A stretch of 64,000 bases of DNA from Pseudonocardia terrae (GCF_021343995.1 NZ_JAJTTE010000005.1:124001-188000), one strand, 5' to 3'. Shown: positions 1 to 9,321, numbered from the stretch's first letter. A program made the numbers and translations. Notes: generated from the sequence alone by a model not told the origin.

Positions 1-1
1 C

Positions 2-1921
2 CGCTTCGACGGCGAGGCCGAGGTGAGGTCCTGGGACGACGCCGTCGGCGGGATTGCCGCCACCCTCACCTCGCTCCTCGACGAGTACGGCCCGGAGAGC
101 ATCGGGCTCTACATGGGCAACCCCGCCAGCTTCAACTCGCAGATCGGCATCGGCACGCCGGAGCTGTTCGCGCGACTCGGCGTCACCCGCGTGTTCAACT
201 CGGCCACACAGGACTGCAGCAACAAGTTCGCCGCGGCCACGGCGATGTTCGGTACCTCGGCGCTGCATCCCCTCCCGGACCTGCGCCGGACCGACGCGTT
301 GCTGCTGCTCGGCTCGAACTGGCGGATCAGCAAGGGCAGCTTCCTCGTCGTGCCCAACGCCTACCGCGAGCTCACGGAGGCCGCCGCCCGCGGGGCGCGC
401 ATCTGGTTCGTCAACCCGCGGGACACAGAGACCGCGGGCTCCCGGACCGGCGAGACCGTACCGATCAGGCCGGACACAGACGTCTACCTCCTCGCCGCGC
501 TGATCCACGAGATCGACCGGACCGTCGGGTTCGACCCCGTCGCCGGGGAGCAGGGGACGCACCTCGACGGGCTCCGCGCCTTCGTCGCGGACTACCCGCC
601 GGAGCGGGTCGCCGAGGTCTGCGGAATTCCGGCGGACCGGATCCGCGGGATCGCCCGCGACTTCGCCGCCGCACCGCGCGCGGCCGCGCACATGTCCACC
701 GGCGTCAACATGGGCCGGCAGGGCATGCTCGCGTACTGGCTGATGACCATGCTGGTGCTGGTCACCGGCAACCTGGACCGCGAGGGCGGCACCATCCCCG
801 GCCGCGAGGTCTACCCGGCGGCCCGGAAGGCCCGCGGCGACCTGGCGCGCGACGTCGTCGACGGCGAGTTCGGCCCGATGCGCCGCGGGCACCTGCCCGG
901 CGCGCTGCTCGCCGACTACGTCCTCGACGCCGAGCGGCCGATCCGCGCCCTCGTCGTGATCGCGGGGAACCCGCTGCTCACGATCCCGGGGGAGGAGCGG
1001 CTGCGGAAGGCCTTCGAGGCGCTCGAACTGCTCGTCGTCATCGACCTCTATCCGAACGCGACGGGCGAGTACGCGGACTGGCTGCTGCCGGCCGCCGACA
1101 TGTACGAGCGGGCCGACGTCAACGTCGCCACCCTCGGCATGGCGGCCAGCACATTCGTGCAGTGGACGCCCGCCGTCGTCCCGCCGCGGCACGAGCGGCG
1201 CGAGGAGTGGTGGATCCTGGCCCGCATCGCGCAGGAGATGGGGCTTCCGTCGGTGCTCGACGCCGAGGACCCCGAGACCGCGCGGTGGTCCCGCGTCGAC
1301 CACATGCTGGCGGCGGGCGGCCTCACTCGTGAGCAGGTGACGTCCCTCCCGCGCGGGCTTCCCGTCGGCGACGCCGAACCGGGGTCCCTGTTCGCCCGAC
1401 ACATCCAGACCGCCGACGGCCGCGTGGACTGCCGCCCGGCGGCCTTCGACGCCGCGATCGCGCGGTGCGCCCGGATCTTCGGAGAGCTCGCGGACGAGAG
1501 GCCGGACCAGCTCAAGCTGATCTCCCGGCGGGACCCCAAGGCGCAGAACTCCTGGTACGCGAACGTGCCCGAGATGAAGCGCGGGACCCGCGACCGCAAC
1601 CCGCTCACCCTCAACCCCGACGACGCGGCGCGGCTGGGGTTGTCCCCGGGCGACGAGGCCGTCGTGCGCTCGGCGTGGGGCGAGGTCCGGGCGACCGTCG
1701 CGCTCGATCCCGGGCTGCGCGTGGGTGTCGTCGCGATGGAGCACGGCTGGGGACTCCAGCCGGGACTGCGGCTGTCGCGCGAGCGCCCCGGCGTGAACGT
1801 CAACCGGCTGATGCCACACGGGCCGGGCAGCTACGAGCCGGAGTCGAACATGGCCCGGCTGACCGGGATCCCCGTCGACGTACGCCCGCTCCGGCTTCCG
1901 CTGGAGCCCTCGGTGGTGTAA
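2..1921 (+). CDS. molybdopterin (bis-MGD) oxidoreductase, 5' end cut by window edge
   Basis: C-terminal roughly 640 codons of a DMSO-reductase-superfamily catalytic subunit. The frame is open to the window edge and begins in the conserved stretch before SWDDAV, so the N-terminal [4Fe-4S] cysteine domain lies upstream and the GTG at 23 is not the real start. The last ~130 residues form the dinucleotide-binding domain (SWYANVPEMKRG, later MEHGWG, PGVNVNRL). The region normally holding the metal ligand reads ATQDCSNKF. It is paralogous to the complete enzyme at 29724-31976, sharing the HGWG and PGVN signatures. No electron-transfer or membrane-anchor subunit follows; a Rieske oxygenase starts 39 bases downstream. 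The family reaction (oxygen-atom transfer or dehydrogenation using a Mo cofactor) is clear, the substrate is not. Confidence 0.9.
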   Translation, partial: RFDGEAEVRSWDDAVGGIAATLTSLLDEYGPESIGLYMGNPASFNSQIGIGTPELFARLGVTRVFNSATQDCSNKFAAATAMFGTSALHPLPDLRRTDALLLLGSNWRISKGSFLVVPNAYRELTEAAARGARIWFVNPRDTETAGSRTGETVPIRPDTDVYLLAALIHEIDRTVGFDPVAGEQGTHLDGLRAFVADYPPERVAEVCGIPADRIRGIARDFAAAPRAAAHMSTGVNMGRQGMLAYWLMTMLVLVTGNLDREGGTIPGREVYPAARKARGDLARDVVDGEFGPMRRGHLPGALLADYVLDAERPIRALVVIAGNPLLTIPGEERLRKAFEALELLVVIDLYPNATGEYADWLLPAADMYERADVNVATLGMAASTFVQWTPAVVPPRHERREEWWILARIAQEMGLPSVLDAEDPETARWSRVDHMLAAGGLTREQVTSLPRGLPVGDAEPGSLFARHIQTADGRVDCRPAAFDAAIARCARIFGELADERPDQLKLISRRDPKAQNSWYANVPEMKRGTRDRNPLTLNPDDAARLGLSPGDEAVVRSAWGEVRATVALDPGLRVGVVAMEHGWGLQPGLRLSRERPGVNVNRLMPHGPGSYEPESNMARLTGIPVDVRPLRLPLEPSVV

Positions 1922-1938
1922 ACCTAGAAGTAGTAGAT
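1922..1938. promoter_or_regulatory. possible weak copy of the 17-bp regulon element
   Basis: ACCT-N9-AGAT directly after the stop of the molybdopterin gene and 22 bases before the Rieske gene at 1961. It fits AYCT-N9-AGRT, the pattern found upstream of five other transcription units here. Unlike sites at 15570, 17146, 18693 and 31994 it has no convincing -35 hexamer, so it may be chance. Confidence 0.3.
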
Positions 1939-1960
1939 AAACGTCGACGAGGGGGTCGCC

Positions 1961-3121
1961 ATGACAGCTGCGCCTCGAGGGGACCGGATCCGGCGGGCGC
2001 TGGACCACCTGCGCAACGACACCACCGAGGAGTTCGACTCGGTCGTCCCGTTCGGCCCGGAGCAGTACCGCGATCCGGGAATCGCCCAGCGGGAGCGCGA
2101 CCTCGTCTTCGGTCGCGTGCCGTCGATCGTGGCGCACGCGACCGAGCTGCCGAAGCCGGGCGACTTCCTCACGCTGCAGATGCCGCGCAACAAGGTGATC
2201 GTCGTGCGGCAGAAGGACGGCTCGGTGAAGTCGTTCGTGAACCTCTGCCGGCATCGGGGGGCGTTGCTGGAGGAGCAGGAGAAGGGTCGTTGCCGGCTGT
2301 TCTCGTGCGGCTACCACCGCTGGTCCTACGACACGGACGGGTCGTTGCGGGCGATCACGCGGGACAACACGTTCGGTGAGATCGACCGGGCGCAGTTCGG
2401 GCTGATCGAGCTCCCGACCGAGGAGCGGCACGGTCTGATCTGGATGGTCGACGACGCCGGCGCGGAGATCGACGTCGCCTCCTGGCTGGGTCCGGAGGTC
2501 GACGACATCCTGGCCGGCTACCGGCTGCAGGACCTGCTGGCCGTCCGGTCCGAGGGCTTCGACGAGCCCGCCAACTGGAAGCTCATGCAGGACGCGTTCA
2601 CGGACAACTACCACATCCAGTACGCGCACCCGAACACCGCGGGCAAGCACGTGCACACGAACGTGCAGGTCGTCGAGGACTTCGGCCGCCACGCGCGCAT
2701 GCTCTCGCCCCGCAAGAAGATCGACCGCTGGCTGGAGGAGGATCCCGGCGACCGCGACCTCGGCCGCTACGTCATCGACGGGCACTTCCTGCTGCCCAAC
2801 AGCACCCTGCTGCGCCAGCCCGACGACCACTTCGAGCTGCTCACCTTCCGTCCGCACCCCACCGACCCGGGGCGCTGCCGCATGGAGATGCGGCTGCTGG
2901 TGCCCAGCCTCGAGGCCAGCGGCATGACGAAGGAGAAGTGGGACGAGGTCTGGGACAAGAACTGGAAGATCCTGCTCGCCGTGCTGCACCAGGAGGACTT
3001 CCCCCTGCTGCGGGCCGCCCAGACCGGGCTCGTCAGCGCGAACGCGGGCGGGATGGTGCTGGGCCGCAACGAGGTCGTGAACCAGATCTTCCACCGCGAG
3101 CTGCGCAAGCTGCTCGCCTGA
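1961..3121 (+). CDS. Rieske aromatic ring-hydroxylating oxygenase, alpha subunit
   Basis: A 386-residue oxygenase component of a Rieske non-heme iron mono/dioxygenase. The [2Fe-2S] motif C96-x-H98-x17-C116-x2-H119 (CRHRG ... CGYHRWSY) is complete. The catalytic half has the expected NWKLMQDAFTDNYH..H stretch supplying the mononuclear-iron histidines. Start: ATG preceded by GAGGGGG. Length is somewhat short of naphthalene-dioxygenase-type alpha subunits and resembles the single-component-oxygenase families of actinobacteria. No beta subunit, ferredoxin or reductase gene is adjacent, so electrons must come from a partner encoded elsewhere. It is one of three paralogues in this window (with 6557-7702 and 18915-20105). 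The substrate cannot be read from sequence. Confidence 0.9.
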   Translation: MTAAPRGDRIRRALDHLRNDTTEEFDSVVPFGPEQYRDPGIAQRERDLVFGRVPSIVAHATELPKPGDFLTLQMPRNKVIVVRQKDGSVKSFVNLCRHRGALLEEQEKGRCRLFSCGYHRWSYDTDGSLRAITRDNTFGEIDRAQFGLIELPTEERHGLIWMVDDAGAEIDVASWLGPEVDDILAGYRLQDLLAVRSEGFDEPANWKLMQDAFTDNYHIQYAHPNTAGKHVHTNVQVVEDFGRHARMLSPRKKIDRWLEEDPGDRDLGRYVIDGHFLLPNSTLLRQPDDHFELLTFRPHPTDPGRCRMEMRLLVPSLEASGMTKEKWDEVWDKNWKILLAVLHQEDFPLLRAAQTGLVSANAGGMVLGRNEVVNQIFHRELRKLLA

Positions 3122-3124
3122 TCG

Positions 3125-3724
3125 TCACGCGAGGAACGCGGGCACCAGGAACGTGCGCAACTCGCGCCGGAGCTCGTCCGGTGCGAGGCGCATGCCCTCC
3201 TCCTGCGACACCATCATCGTGGTGATGCGGGCCAGCCACCGGGCGGCCTCGTGCAGGTTCAGCTCGGCCCGCATCTCGCCGTTCTGCTGCGCCGCCTGCA
3301 GGATCGGTTCCCACAGCTCGTAGGTCAGCTGGTGGGACACGCCCTCCCCACCGAGGATCCGCGCGGCGAGACCCGGCTGGTCGCCGGTGACGAGCAGCTG
3401 CACCACCGGGTCCTTGTGGCCGCGGTCGACGTTGTAGATCAGGCCCTCCACCAGCTTCTCCGCGAAGCTCGGACAGCGCTCGATGTGGGCCTGCGCGCGC
3501 GGGATGTTCAGGCGCGCCCGCCGGGTGATCGACGCCAGGACCAGCGCCTCCCGGTCGGCGAAGTACCGGTACACCGTGGCCCGCGAGACGCCGCCCGCCT
3601 TCGCGACGTCCTCCATCGTCGTCTTCGCGATCCCGAAGCGCTCGAAGCACTCCTCTGCGGCCTCGAGCAGCTGCGCCTGCATGCCGGCCGGCTCCTCGAC
3701 CGTGCTCGCGCGTGGGGTCGCCAT
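3125..3724 (-). CDS. TetR/AcrR family transcriptional regulator
   Basis: A 199-residue repressor with an N-terminal helix-turn-helix (MEDVAKAGGVSRATVYRYF) and a variable ligand-binding C-terminal domain. I chose the ATG at 3724; a longer frame reaches a GTG at 3787 but would run through the inverted repeat at 3751-3786, which is better read as the operator. It is divergent from the CaiB / CoA-ligase / Rieske operon and is probably its repressor and autoregulator. It converges with the Rieske gene ending at 3121, only three bases away. The inducer is unknown; an acyl-CoA or aromatic acid would fit the genes it faces. Confidence 0.9.
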   Translation of the reverse strand: MATPRASTVEEPAGMQAQLLEAAEECFERFGIAKTTMEDVAKAGGVSRATVYRYFADREALVLASITRRARLNIPRAQAHIERCPSFAEKLVEGLIYNVDRGHKDPVVQLLVTGDQPGLAARILGGEGVSHQLTYELWEPILQAAQQNGEMRAELNLHEAARWLARITTMMVSQEEGMRLAPDELRRELRTFLVPAFLA

Positions 3725-3750
3725 GGTCGGGAGTCTAGGCCAGGCCTGCG

Positions 3751-3786
3751 ACATGAGACGCTTGACGGATAATGTCTCATGTGACA
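3751..3786. promoter_or_regulatory. TetR operator candidate (inverted repeat)
   Basis: ACATGAGAC (3751-3759) and GTCTCATGT (3774-3782) form perfect 9-bp arms with a 14-base spacer. The right arm is itself part of a near-palindrome, TGTCTCATGTGACA (3773-3786), and the left side contains a related copy on the other strand. The element lies between the divergent TetR and CaiB starts and spans a TTGACG hexamer (3762-3767), so bound repressor would cover the promoter. Confidence 0.55.
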
Positions 3787-3834
3787 CCGTCGAGGCATCC
3801 CGGATCTGGAGGCGTCGACGATGGGGTCGAGGAC

Positions 3835-5007
3835 GTGAGCGGTTACTCCCTGCTGGCGGGCGTGCGGATCCTCGAGGTCGCCCAGCTCGCGCCGTCGTCC
3901 GTCGGCGGTCACCTCGCCGACCTCGGCGCGGACGTGGTCAAGGTGGAGACGGGCGCGGGCGAGGGCGTGCGGCACAACGGGGCCCGCGCCGTCGGCTCCC
4001 CGGACGGTCCCGGCTTCATGCACCTGCGGTGGAACCGCGGGAAGCGCAGCGTCGCCCTGGACCTGCGCGCCGAGGAGGGGCGGCAGGCGTTCCTGCGCCT
4101 CGCCGCCACCGCCGACGCGGTCGTCGAGGGCACCCGCCACGGGTACCTGGAGCGGCTCGGCCTCGGCTGGGACGCGCTGCGCGAGGTCCGCCCGCAGACC
4201 GTGCTCTGCGAGGTGTCCGGCACCGGCGCCGAGGGCCCGTACCGGGACCTCGCGACCGGCGGCATGTGGTTCGACGCCTACGCGGGCATGCGCACGGTCG
4301 ACACCGACCGCCCGTCGCCGCCCGGGGTGACGGGCGGCTCGGCCGAGGTCCCGCAAGCGATGTACGCCATCGGCGCGTACGGGGCGATGGCGATCCTGGC
4401 CGCGGTGCTGCGGGCCCGCGAGACCGGCCGCGGCGCGCGGCTGCAGATCAGCAGCGTCGACGTGGCCACGGCGTGGATGCCGGACAGGATCGACGCCGCC
4501 CTGAACGCCGACCGCACGGTGGCGCGCCCCGGCTGGCTGCCGGACGGCAGGCTTCCGGACTGGCCCCTGCTCGACGCCTACGCCACGAAGGACGGCGGCG
4601 CGATCGTCCTCGGCTCGCACTACCCGAAGTTCTGGCGCGCGTTCTGCACGGCCGTGGGCCGGCCGGACCTGCTGGAGATCGACCTGTCGACGGTGGACGA
4701 GGGGAGCGAGGAGCGCGCTCTGCACGTGTGGCGCGAGCTCGACGCCCTGTTCCGCACCCGCACCAAGCAGGACTGGGTCGACCTCTTCCTCGCCCACGAC
4801 GTCGCCGGCGGGCCGGTCAACACCGTCGAGGAGCTCCTCGAGGACCGCCATTTCACCGCGCGCGCCACGACGTACGAGAAGGACGGGCCCCACGGACGAC
4901 TCAGGTTCGCCGCCAGCCCGGTGCGCGTCGTGGGGGAGGAGTTCGCCCCGGACCTGGCGCCGGAGCTGGGGCAGCACACCGACGAGGTCCTCGGGGAGCT
5001 GTCGTGA
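3835..5007 (+). CDS. CaiB/BaiF-type (family III) CoA-transferase
   Basis: About 390 residues matching family III CoA transferases, which move CoA between carboxylic acids through an aspartyl-CoA anhydride. Family landmarks include GVRILEVAQLAPSSVGGHLADLGADVVKVE at the N-terminus, the NRGKRSVALDLR block, and a C-terminal DEVLGELS ending. I prefer the GTG at 3835, just before the conserved N-terminus; an in-frame ATG at 3772 lies inside the inverted-repeat operator. The stop overlaps the next start (GTGA at 5004), so transferase and CoA ligase are translationally coupled. Likely role: CoA activation of a substrate acid, or recycling of CoA from a product. The exact acids are unknown. Confidence 0.86.
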   Translation: MSGYSLLAGVRILEVAQLAPSSVGGHLADLGADVVKVETGAGEGVRHNGARAVGSPDGPGFMHLRWNRGKRSVALDLRAEEGRQAFLRLAATADAVVEGTRHGYLERLGLGWDALREVRPQTVLCEVSGTGAEGPYRDLATGGMWFDAYAGMRTVDTDRPSPPGVTGGSAEVPQAMYAIGAYGAMAILAAVLRARETGRGARLQISSVDVATAWMPDRIDAALNADRTVARPGWLPDGRLPDWPLLDAYATKDGGAIVLGSHYPKFWRAFCTAVGRPDLLEIDLSTVDEGSEERALHVWRELDALFRTRTKQDWVDLFLAHDVAGGPVNTVEELLEDRHFTARATTYEKDGPHGRLRFAASPVRVVGEEFAPDLAPELGQHTDEVLGELS

Positions 5008-6560
5008 GCGGCCACTTCTCCGAGCTGCTGCGCTTCTGGGCGCGGCGGCTCCCGGATCACCTCGCCGTTCGCTTCGCCGAGCGCGAGTACACCTGGTCCG
5101 AGCTCGATCGCGCGACGGACGAGCTGGCCGCCGGTCTGTACCGAGCCGGGCTGCGCCCCGGGGACGTGCTCGGGGTCCTGATGACCAACAGGGTCCAGTT
5201 CGTGGAGGCGATGCACGCCGCGTTCCGCGTCGGCGCGGCCGTCGAGCTGCTGAACATCCGGTTCACGCCGGCCGAGATGGTGCACCCGGTCGTGGACGCG
5301 GGCACCCGGATGGTCGTCACCGAGCCCGCGCTGGTCCCGATGCTCGCCGACGCCCGAGCGGCAGTGCCCGGGCTCACCGTGCTCACCACGGAGCCGGTGG
5401 AGGGCTGCACCCCGCTCGACGACCTGCGCCTGGCCGGCGAGCGGCCGCCGGCCCGTCGTCCGGACCCGGAGGAGACGGCGCTGCTCGCCTACACCTCCGG
5501 CACCACCGGCGTCCCCAAGGGCGCGATGCTGCCGCACCGCGCGATCATCGCCAACGGGAACGCCCGGGCCGTCGCCGACGCGCTGACCTGGAAGGACCGG
5601 GTCCTCATCATCGTGCCGATGGCGTTCACCGGCGGCTCGTCGAGCTACCTGCGCGAGTCGGTGACCACCGGCGCGCCCGCGATCGTGCAGGGCACCTTCG
5701 ACCCGCCGCAGATCCTGGAGCTGCTCCAACGCGAGCGGATCACCGTGTGCTCGGCCGTGCCGGTGGTGTGGGAGGGCGTGCTCGCGCTGCCTTCGTTGAA
5801 GGACGCCGACCTCTCCGCGCTGCGCGCCGGCGTCGGCGCGGGCGCGCCGATGGCGATCGAGGTGATCCGCGCCTGGCAGCGACTGGGCGTCGGCATGCGG
5901 CAGGGCTACGGGCAGACCGAGTTCGCCGGCGGCTACGCCACCCTGCTCTACGAGGACGAGGCCGCGGACCACGTCGGCTCGGTCGGGCGCGTGATCATGC
6001 ACCACGAGATCCGGGTCGTCGACTCCGCCGACCGGGACGTCCCGGTCGGCGAGCCCGGTCAGATCCTGCTCCGCGGACCGTCGGTGATGACCGGGTACTG
6101 GAAGCGCCCGGAGGCCACCGCCGAGACTCTCGCCGGCGGCTGGTTGCACACCGGCGACATCGGCCGGCTCGACGAGCACGGCTTCCTCACGCTGGTCGAC
6201 CGGGCGAAGGACATGCTGATCTCCGGTGGGCTCAACGTGTACCCGGCGGAGATCGAGACCGTGCTGGCCGGGCGGCCCGGGCTGGAGGAGTGCGCGGTCG
6301 TCGGCGTCCCGCACGAGCGCTGGGGCGAGGTGCCGATGCTCGTCGTGCCGGACCTGGACCGGGTGGACGTCGACGAGCTGCGCGCGCACGTCGGCACGGT
6401 CCTCGCCGACTACCGCCGTCCGAAATGGATCGTCGGCACGGGTGCCCCGCTGCCGCGCACGCTCGGCGGCAAGATCCTCAAGCGCGAGATCCGCGCGGCC
6501 TATCCCGAGGTGCCGCCCGGCGCGGTGCCCCTCACCACCACCCGGGGGAACCGGACATGA
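5004..6560 (+). CDS. acyl-CoA synthetase / AMP-dependent ligase
   Basis: A 518-residue ANL-superfamily enzyme that adenylates a carboxylate and passes it to CoA. P-loop YTSGTTGVPKG at residues ~163-173, GYGQTE adenine motif, hinge LHTGDIGRLDEHGF and C-terminal catalytic lysine in LGGKILKRE are all present. It starts with GTG overlapping the CaiB stop by four bases and its own stop overlaps the downstream Rieske ATG, giving a tight three-gene operon facing the TetR gene. Operon logic suggests activation of an acid, with the Rieske oxygenase acting on the acid or its CoA ester. Substrate length and type are not predictable. Confidence 0.9.
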   Translation: MSGHFSELLRFWARRLPDHLAVRFAEREYTWSELDRATDELAAGLYRAGLRPGDVLGVLMTNRVQFVEAMHAAFRVGAAVELLNIRFTPAEMVHPVVDAGTRMVVTEPALVPMLADARAAVPGLTVLTTEPVEGCTPLDDLRLAGERPPARRPDPEETALLAYTSGTTGVPKGAMLPHRAIIANGNARAVADALTWKDRVLIIVPMAFTGGSSSYLRESVTTGAPAIVQGTFDPPQILELLQRERITVCSAVPVVWEGVLALPSLKDADLSALRAGVGAGAPMAIEVIRAWQRLGVGMRQGYGQTEFAGGYATLLYEDEAADHVGSVGRVIMHHEIRVVDSADRDVPVGEPGQILLRGPSVMTGYWKRPEATAETLAGGWLHTGDIGRLDEHGFLTLVDRAKDMLISGGLNVYPAEIETVLAGRPGLEECAVVGVPHERWGEVPMLVVPDLDRVDVDELRAHVGTVLADYRRPKWIVGTGAPLPRTLGGKILKREIRAAYPEVPPGAVPLTTTRGNRT

Positions 6561-7702
6561 CCCTGTTGAACAGCGATGTGGCCGACCTGCTCACCGAGCA
6601 CCTCAAGGCGGGCACCACGGAGATGGCGGCCACCGACTTCCGCGTGCCGATCGCCCACTTCGTCAGCGACGAGCGCGCCGCGAAGGAGCGCGAGCTGATG
6701 ACCCGGCTGCCGGTGATCATCGGGCACGGGTCGGAGATCGCCGAGCGCGGCAGCTTCGTCACCCGCGAGGTGCTGGGCCTGCCGCTGATCGTCGTCCGGA
6801 GGTCGGACGGCACGGTGGCCGGCTATCACAACATCTGCCGGCACCGCGGTGGTCGCGTCGAGGACAAGGCCTGCGGCAAGCAGCGTTACTTCACCTGCCA
6901 CTACCACGGCTGGAGCTACAACCGCGAGGACGGTGGCCTTCGCGGCGTCCCGTACGACGACTTCTACACCCACGTCGACCGGGAGCGGCGCAGCCTGCAC
7001 ACGGTCCGGGTCGAGGAGCGGCACGGGTTCCTGTTCGCGGACCTGTCGGGCACCGCCGACTGGGACATCGACACCTGGCTCGGCCCCGACGTCGACACCC
7101 AGCTCGCGCCCTTCGGGCTCGACGGCGCGGAGATCTTCCTCGACAGGTCCTTCACCCTGGACATCAACTGGAAGATCGTCCTGGACGGTGCCATCGACGT
7201 GCTGCACCCGAAGTTCCTCCACCCCACGGGCGTCGGGAAACTGATCGAGACGAACACCAGCGTGTGGCGGCAGTACGGGCGGCACGGGCAGTCCTTCAGC
7301 CCGCGCACGCGGATGGGCGACGCCGCCCGCGCCGGCGAGCCGACCGACGCGAGCTTCCGGTACATGGGCAGCAACCTGTTCCTGTACCCGAACTCGATGG
7401 TGATCTCCACCCCGGACCACGTGGAGTTCTGGACGGTCTGGCCCGACACCGAGACCGCGGGCCGCTCGACCACGAACATCCGGTTCCTCGTCCGCCCCGA
7501 GAAGCGCGACGAGCGCATCGAGCGCCGGCTCATGCGGAGCTGGGAGATCCTCGAGGAGGCCGCCGTCAAGGAGGACTGGCCGATGGAGCTGACCATCCAG
7601 CAGAACGCCAAGGCCCACCCGCACGGCACCTTCCTCTACGGCCGCAACGAGCAGTCCTGCCAGCACCTGCACCGCGAGCTGGCGGCGGACCTGGGGGACT
7701 GA
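6557..7702 (+). CDS. Rieske aromatic ring-hydroxylating oxygenase, alpha subunit
   Basis: A 381-residue Rieske oxygenase with C94-x-H96-x17-C114-x2-H117 (CRHRGGR ... CHYHGWSY) and a catalytic domain containing INWKIVLDGAIDVLHPKFLHP, which supplies the iron-binding histidines. It is the third gene of the CaiB / ligase / Rieske operon, starting in the ATGA overlap. No ferredoxin or reductase accompanies it. It differs from the paralogues at 1961 and 18915 in the catalytic domain (DVLHPKFLHP instead of DNYH/DGYH), so a different substrate is likely. Transcription is probably ended by the hairpin at 7704-7721. Confidence 0.9.
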   Translation: MTLLNSDVADLLTEHLKAGTTEMAATDFRVPIAHFVSDERAAKERELMTRLPVIIGHGSEIAERGSFVTREVLGLPLIVVRRSDGTVAGYHNICRHRGGRVEDKACGKQRYFTCHYHGWSYNREDGGLRGVPYDDFYTHVDRERRSLHTVRVEERHGFLFADLSGTADWDIDTWLGPDVDTQLAPFGLDGAEIFLDRSFTLDINWKIVLDGAIDVLHPKFLHPTGVGKLIETNTSVWRQYGRHGQSFSPRTRMGDAARAGEPTDASFRYMGSNLFLYPNSMVISTPDHVEFWTVWPDTETAGRSTTNIRFLVRPEKRDERIERRLMRSWEILEEAAVKEDWPMELTIQQNAKAHPHGTFLYGRNEQSCQHLHRELAADLGD

Positions 7703-7703
7703 G

Positions 7704-7721
7704 CCGGAGCTCAGGCTCCGG
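7704..7721. terminator. hairpin between convergent genes
   Basis: CCGGAGC-TCAG-GCTCCGG: perfect 7-bp arms and a 4-base loop, immediately after the Rieske stop and covering the last codons of the convergent CoA ligase. There is no T tract, which is common in GC-rich actinobacteria; it could serve both directions. Confidence 0.45.
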
Positions 7722-9294
7722 TCGCGATCATCGTCCGCAGCTCGTTCTTCAGCACCTTTCCGGTGGCGTTGCGGGGAAGCCGGTCGACGACCACCACCCG
7801 CCGCGGCACCTTGAAGTTCGCCAGCCGCTCCCGGGCCCAGGTGATCAGCTCGTCCTCGCTCGGGGCGCCGGCGGCCGAGGGGATCACGAAGGCGGCGCCG
7901 ACCTCGCCCAGGCGTTCGTCCGGCGTGCCGATCACGGCGACCTCGCGGACGCCGGGGTGCTCGGCGAGGGTCGCCTCGATCTCGGCGGGGTAAGCGTTGA
8001 ACCCGCCGACGACGAACATGTCGCCCTTCCTGTCGGTGACCGACAGGTTGCCGTCGTCGTCCATGCGCCCGATGTCGCCGGTGTGCAGCCAGCCCTCGAC
8101 GTCGACCTTCAGCGCGGTCTCGGCGGTGGCGTCGAGGTAGCCCTGCATCACGTTGTAGCCGCGCACCCGGACTTCGCCGAGCCCGCCGTGCGGGACCGGG
8201 TTCCCGTCGTCGTCGACGACGGCAACCTCGATGCCGGGCAGGGCGCGCCCGGAGGCCCGGGTCAGGACCTCCACCGGATCGTCAGGCCGCGAGATCGTGG
8301 CCAGGGCGCAGCCCTCGGTCATGCCGTAGCAGGTGGTCACCCGCTCGAACCCGAGCTCCGCGAGCACCCGGCGGATGAGCACCGCGGGGACGGAGGCGGC
8401 CCCGGTGATCGCGAGCCGCAAGGACGACAGGTCCCGTTCCCGAAGACGGGGATCGGCGAGCAGGGTCGCGTACAGCGTCGGGGGGCCCGGCAGCACCTCG
8501 ATGCGCTCGCGGTCGATCTGGTCGAGCAGCACCTCGGCGTCGAGCACGGCGTGCGGATAGATCGTCATGCCGTGCATCAGGGCCGACAGCCACCCCGCCT
8601 TGTAGCCGAACGCGTGGAAGAAGGGACTGACGATGGCGTAGCGGTCGCCGTCCCGGAACCCGGCGAGGCGGGAGAAGTCGAAGTAGCCGCGCAGGTTCTG
8701 GGCGTGCGTGGTGAGCACGCCCTTGGGACGGCCGGTGGTGCCGGAGGTGAAAAGGACGTCCGAGATGCAGTCGCCGTCGACCTGGGTCATCACCTCGTCC
8801 GGCGTCACCGACTCGGCCAGGAACCCGTCCCACCCGAGAGCCCCGTCGCGGGCGCCGCCGAGGCGGACGGTGCAGGGGACCGACACGTCCTCGGCGGCGA
8901 GCATGCCGAGGTGGTCGTTGCCGAGGAACCCGTCCGCGACGACGAGCACGCGCGGGCGCGCCCGATGCAGGATGTGGGCCACCTCCGGCCCCTTGTACCG
9001 GGTGTTGAGCGGGACCAGGGCAGCCCCGACGCTCTGGGCGCCGAGGGCAGCCACGATCCACCGCCAGGAGTTCGGCGCCCAGACCGCGACGCGGTCGCCG
9101 ATCCCGACGCCGTGGGCCAGCATCGCCCCGGCCGTCCGGCGGACCTCGTCGCCGAGTTCGCGGTAGCTCAGCGTCCGGTCGCCATCGACGACCGCGGGAC
9201 GGTCACCGAACCGGGCCGCCGCGTCGGCCAGCAGCTCGCCGAAGGTGCGCCAGCGCCGGTCACCCCGCACGCCGCCGAGAAGGTCCTGCTGCAC
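7711..9294 (-). CDS. long-/medium-chain-type acyl-CoA synthetase (FadD-like)
   Basis: A 527-residue ANL-superfamily ligase. P-loop FTSGTTGRPKGV at ~182-193, GMTEG motif, LHTGDIGRMDDDG hinge, and terminal TGKVLKNEL lysine are intact. It is the last gene of a minus-strand operon (15430 to 7711) and begins 27 bases after the P450 stop. Its partner ligase opens the same operon at 15430, so the unit carries two CoA ligases, perhaps for an early and a late acid intermediate. Expression should follow the promoter/operator at 15569-15599. Confidence 0.9.
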   Translation of the reverse strand: MQQDLLGGVRGDRRWRTFGELLADAAARFGDRPAVVDGDRTLSYRELGDEVRRTAGAMLAHGVGIGDRVAVWAPNSWRWIVAALGAQSVGAALVPLNTRYKGPEVAHILHRARPRVLVVADGFLGNDHLGMLAAEDVSVPCTVRLGGARDGALGWDGFLAESVTPDEVMTQVDGDCISDVLFTSGTTGRPKGVLTTHAQNLRGYFDFSRLAGFRDGDRYAIVSPFFHAFGYKAGWLSALMHGMTIYPHAVLDAEVLLDQIDRERIEVLPGPPTLYATLLADPRLRERDLSSLRLAITGAASVPAVLIRRVLAELGFERVTTCYGMTEGCALATISRPDDPVEVLTRASGRALPGIEVAVVDDDGNPVPHGGLGEVRVRGYNVMQGYLDATAETALKVDVEGWLHTGDIGRMDDDGNLSVTDRKGDMFVVGGFNAYPAEIEATLAEHPGVREVAVIGTPDERLGEVGAAFVIPSAAGAPSEDELITWARERLANFKVPRRVVVVDRLPRNATGKVLKNELRTMIATGA

Positions 9295-9321
9295 AGCGAA
9301 ACCCTACGATCCGGATCCGGG

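Noticed and set aside
3100..3140. Terminator between the convergent Rieske and TetR genes
   Set aside because: CTCGC ... GCGAG arms are only five bases with an eleven-base loop; too weak to call.
3483..5003. N-terminal extension of the CoA ligase frame to 3483
   Set aside because: The extension is the shadow of the TetR and CaiB genes; family similarity starts at the GTG at 5004.
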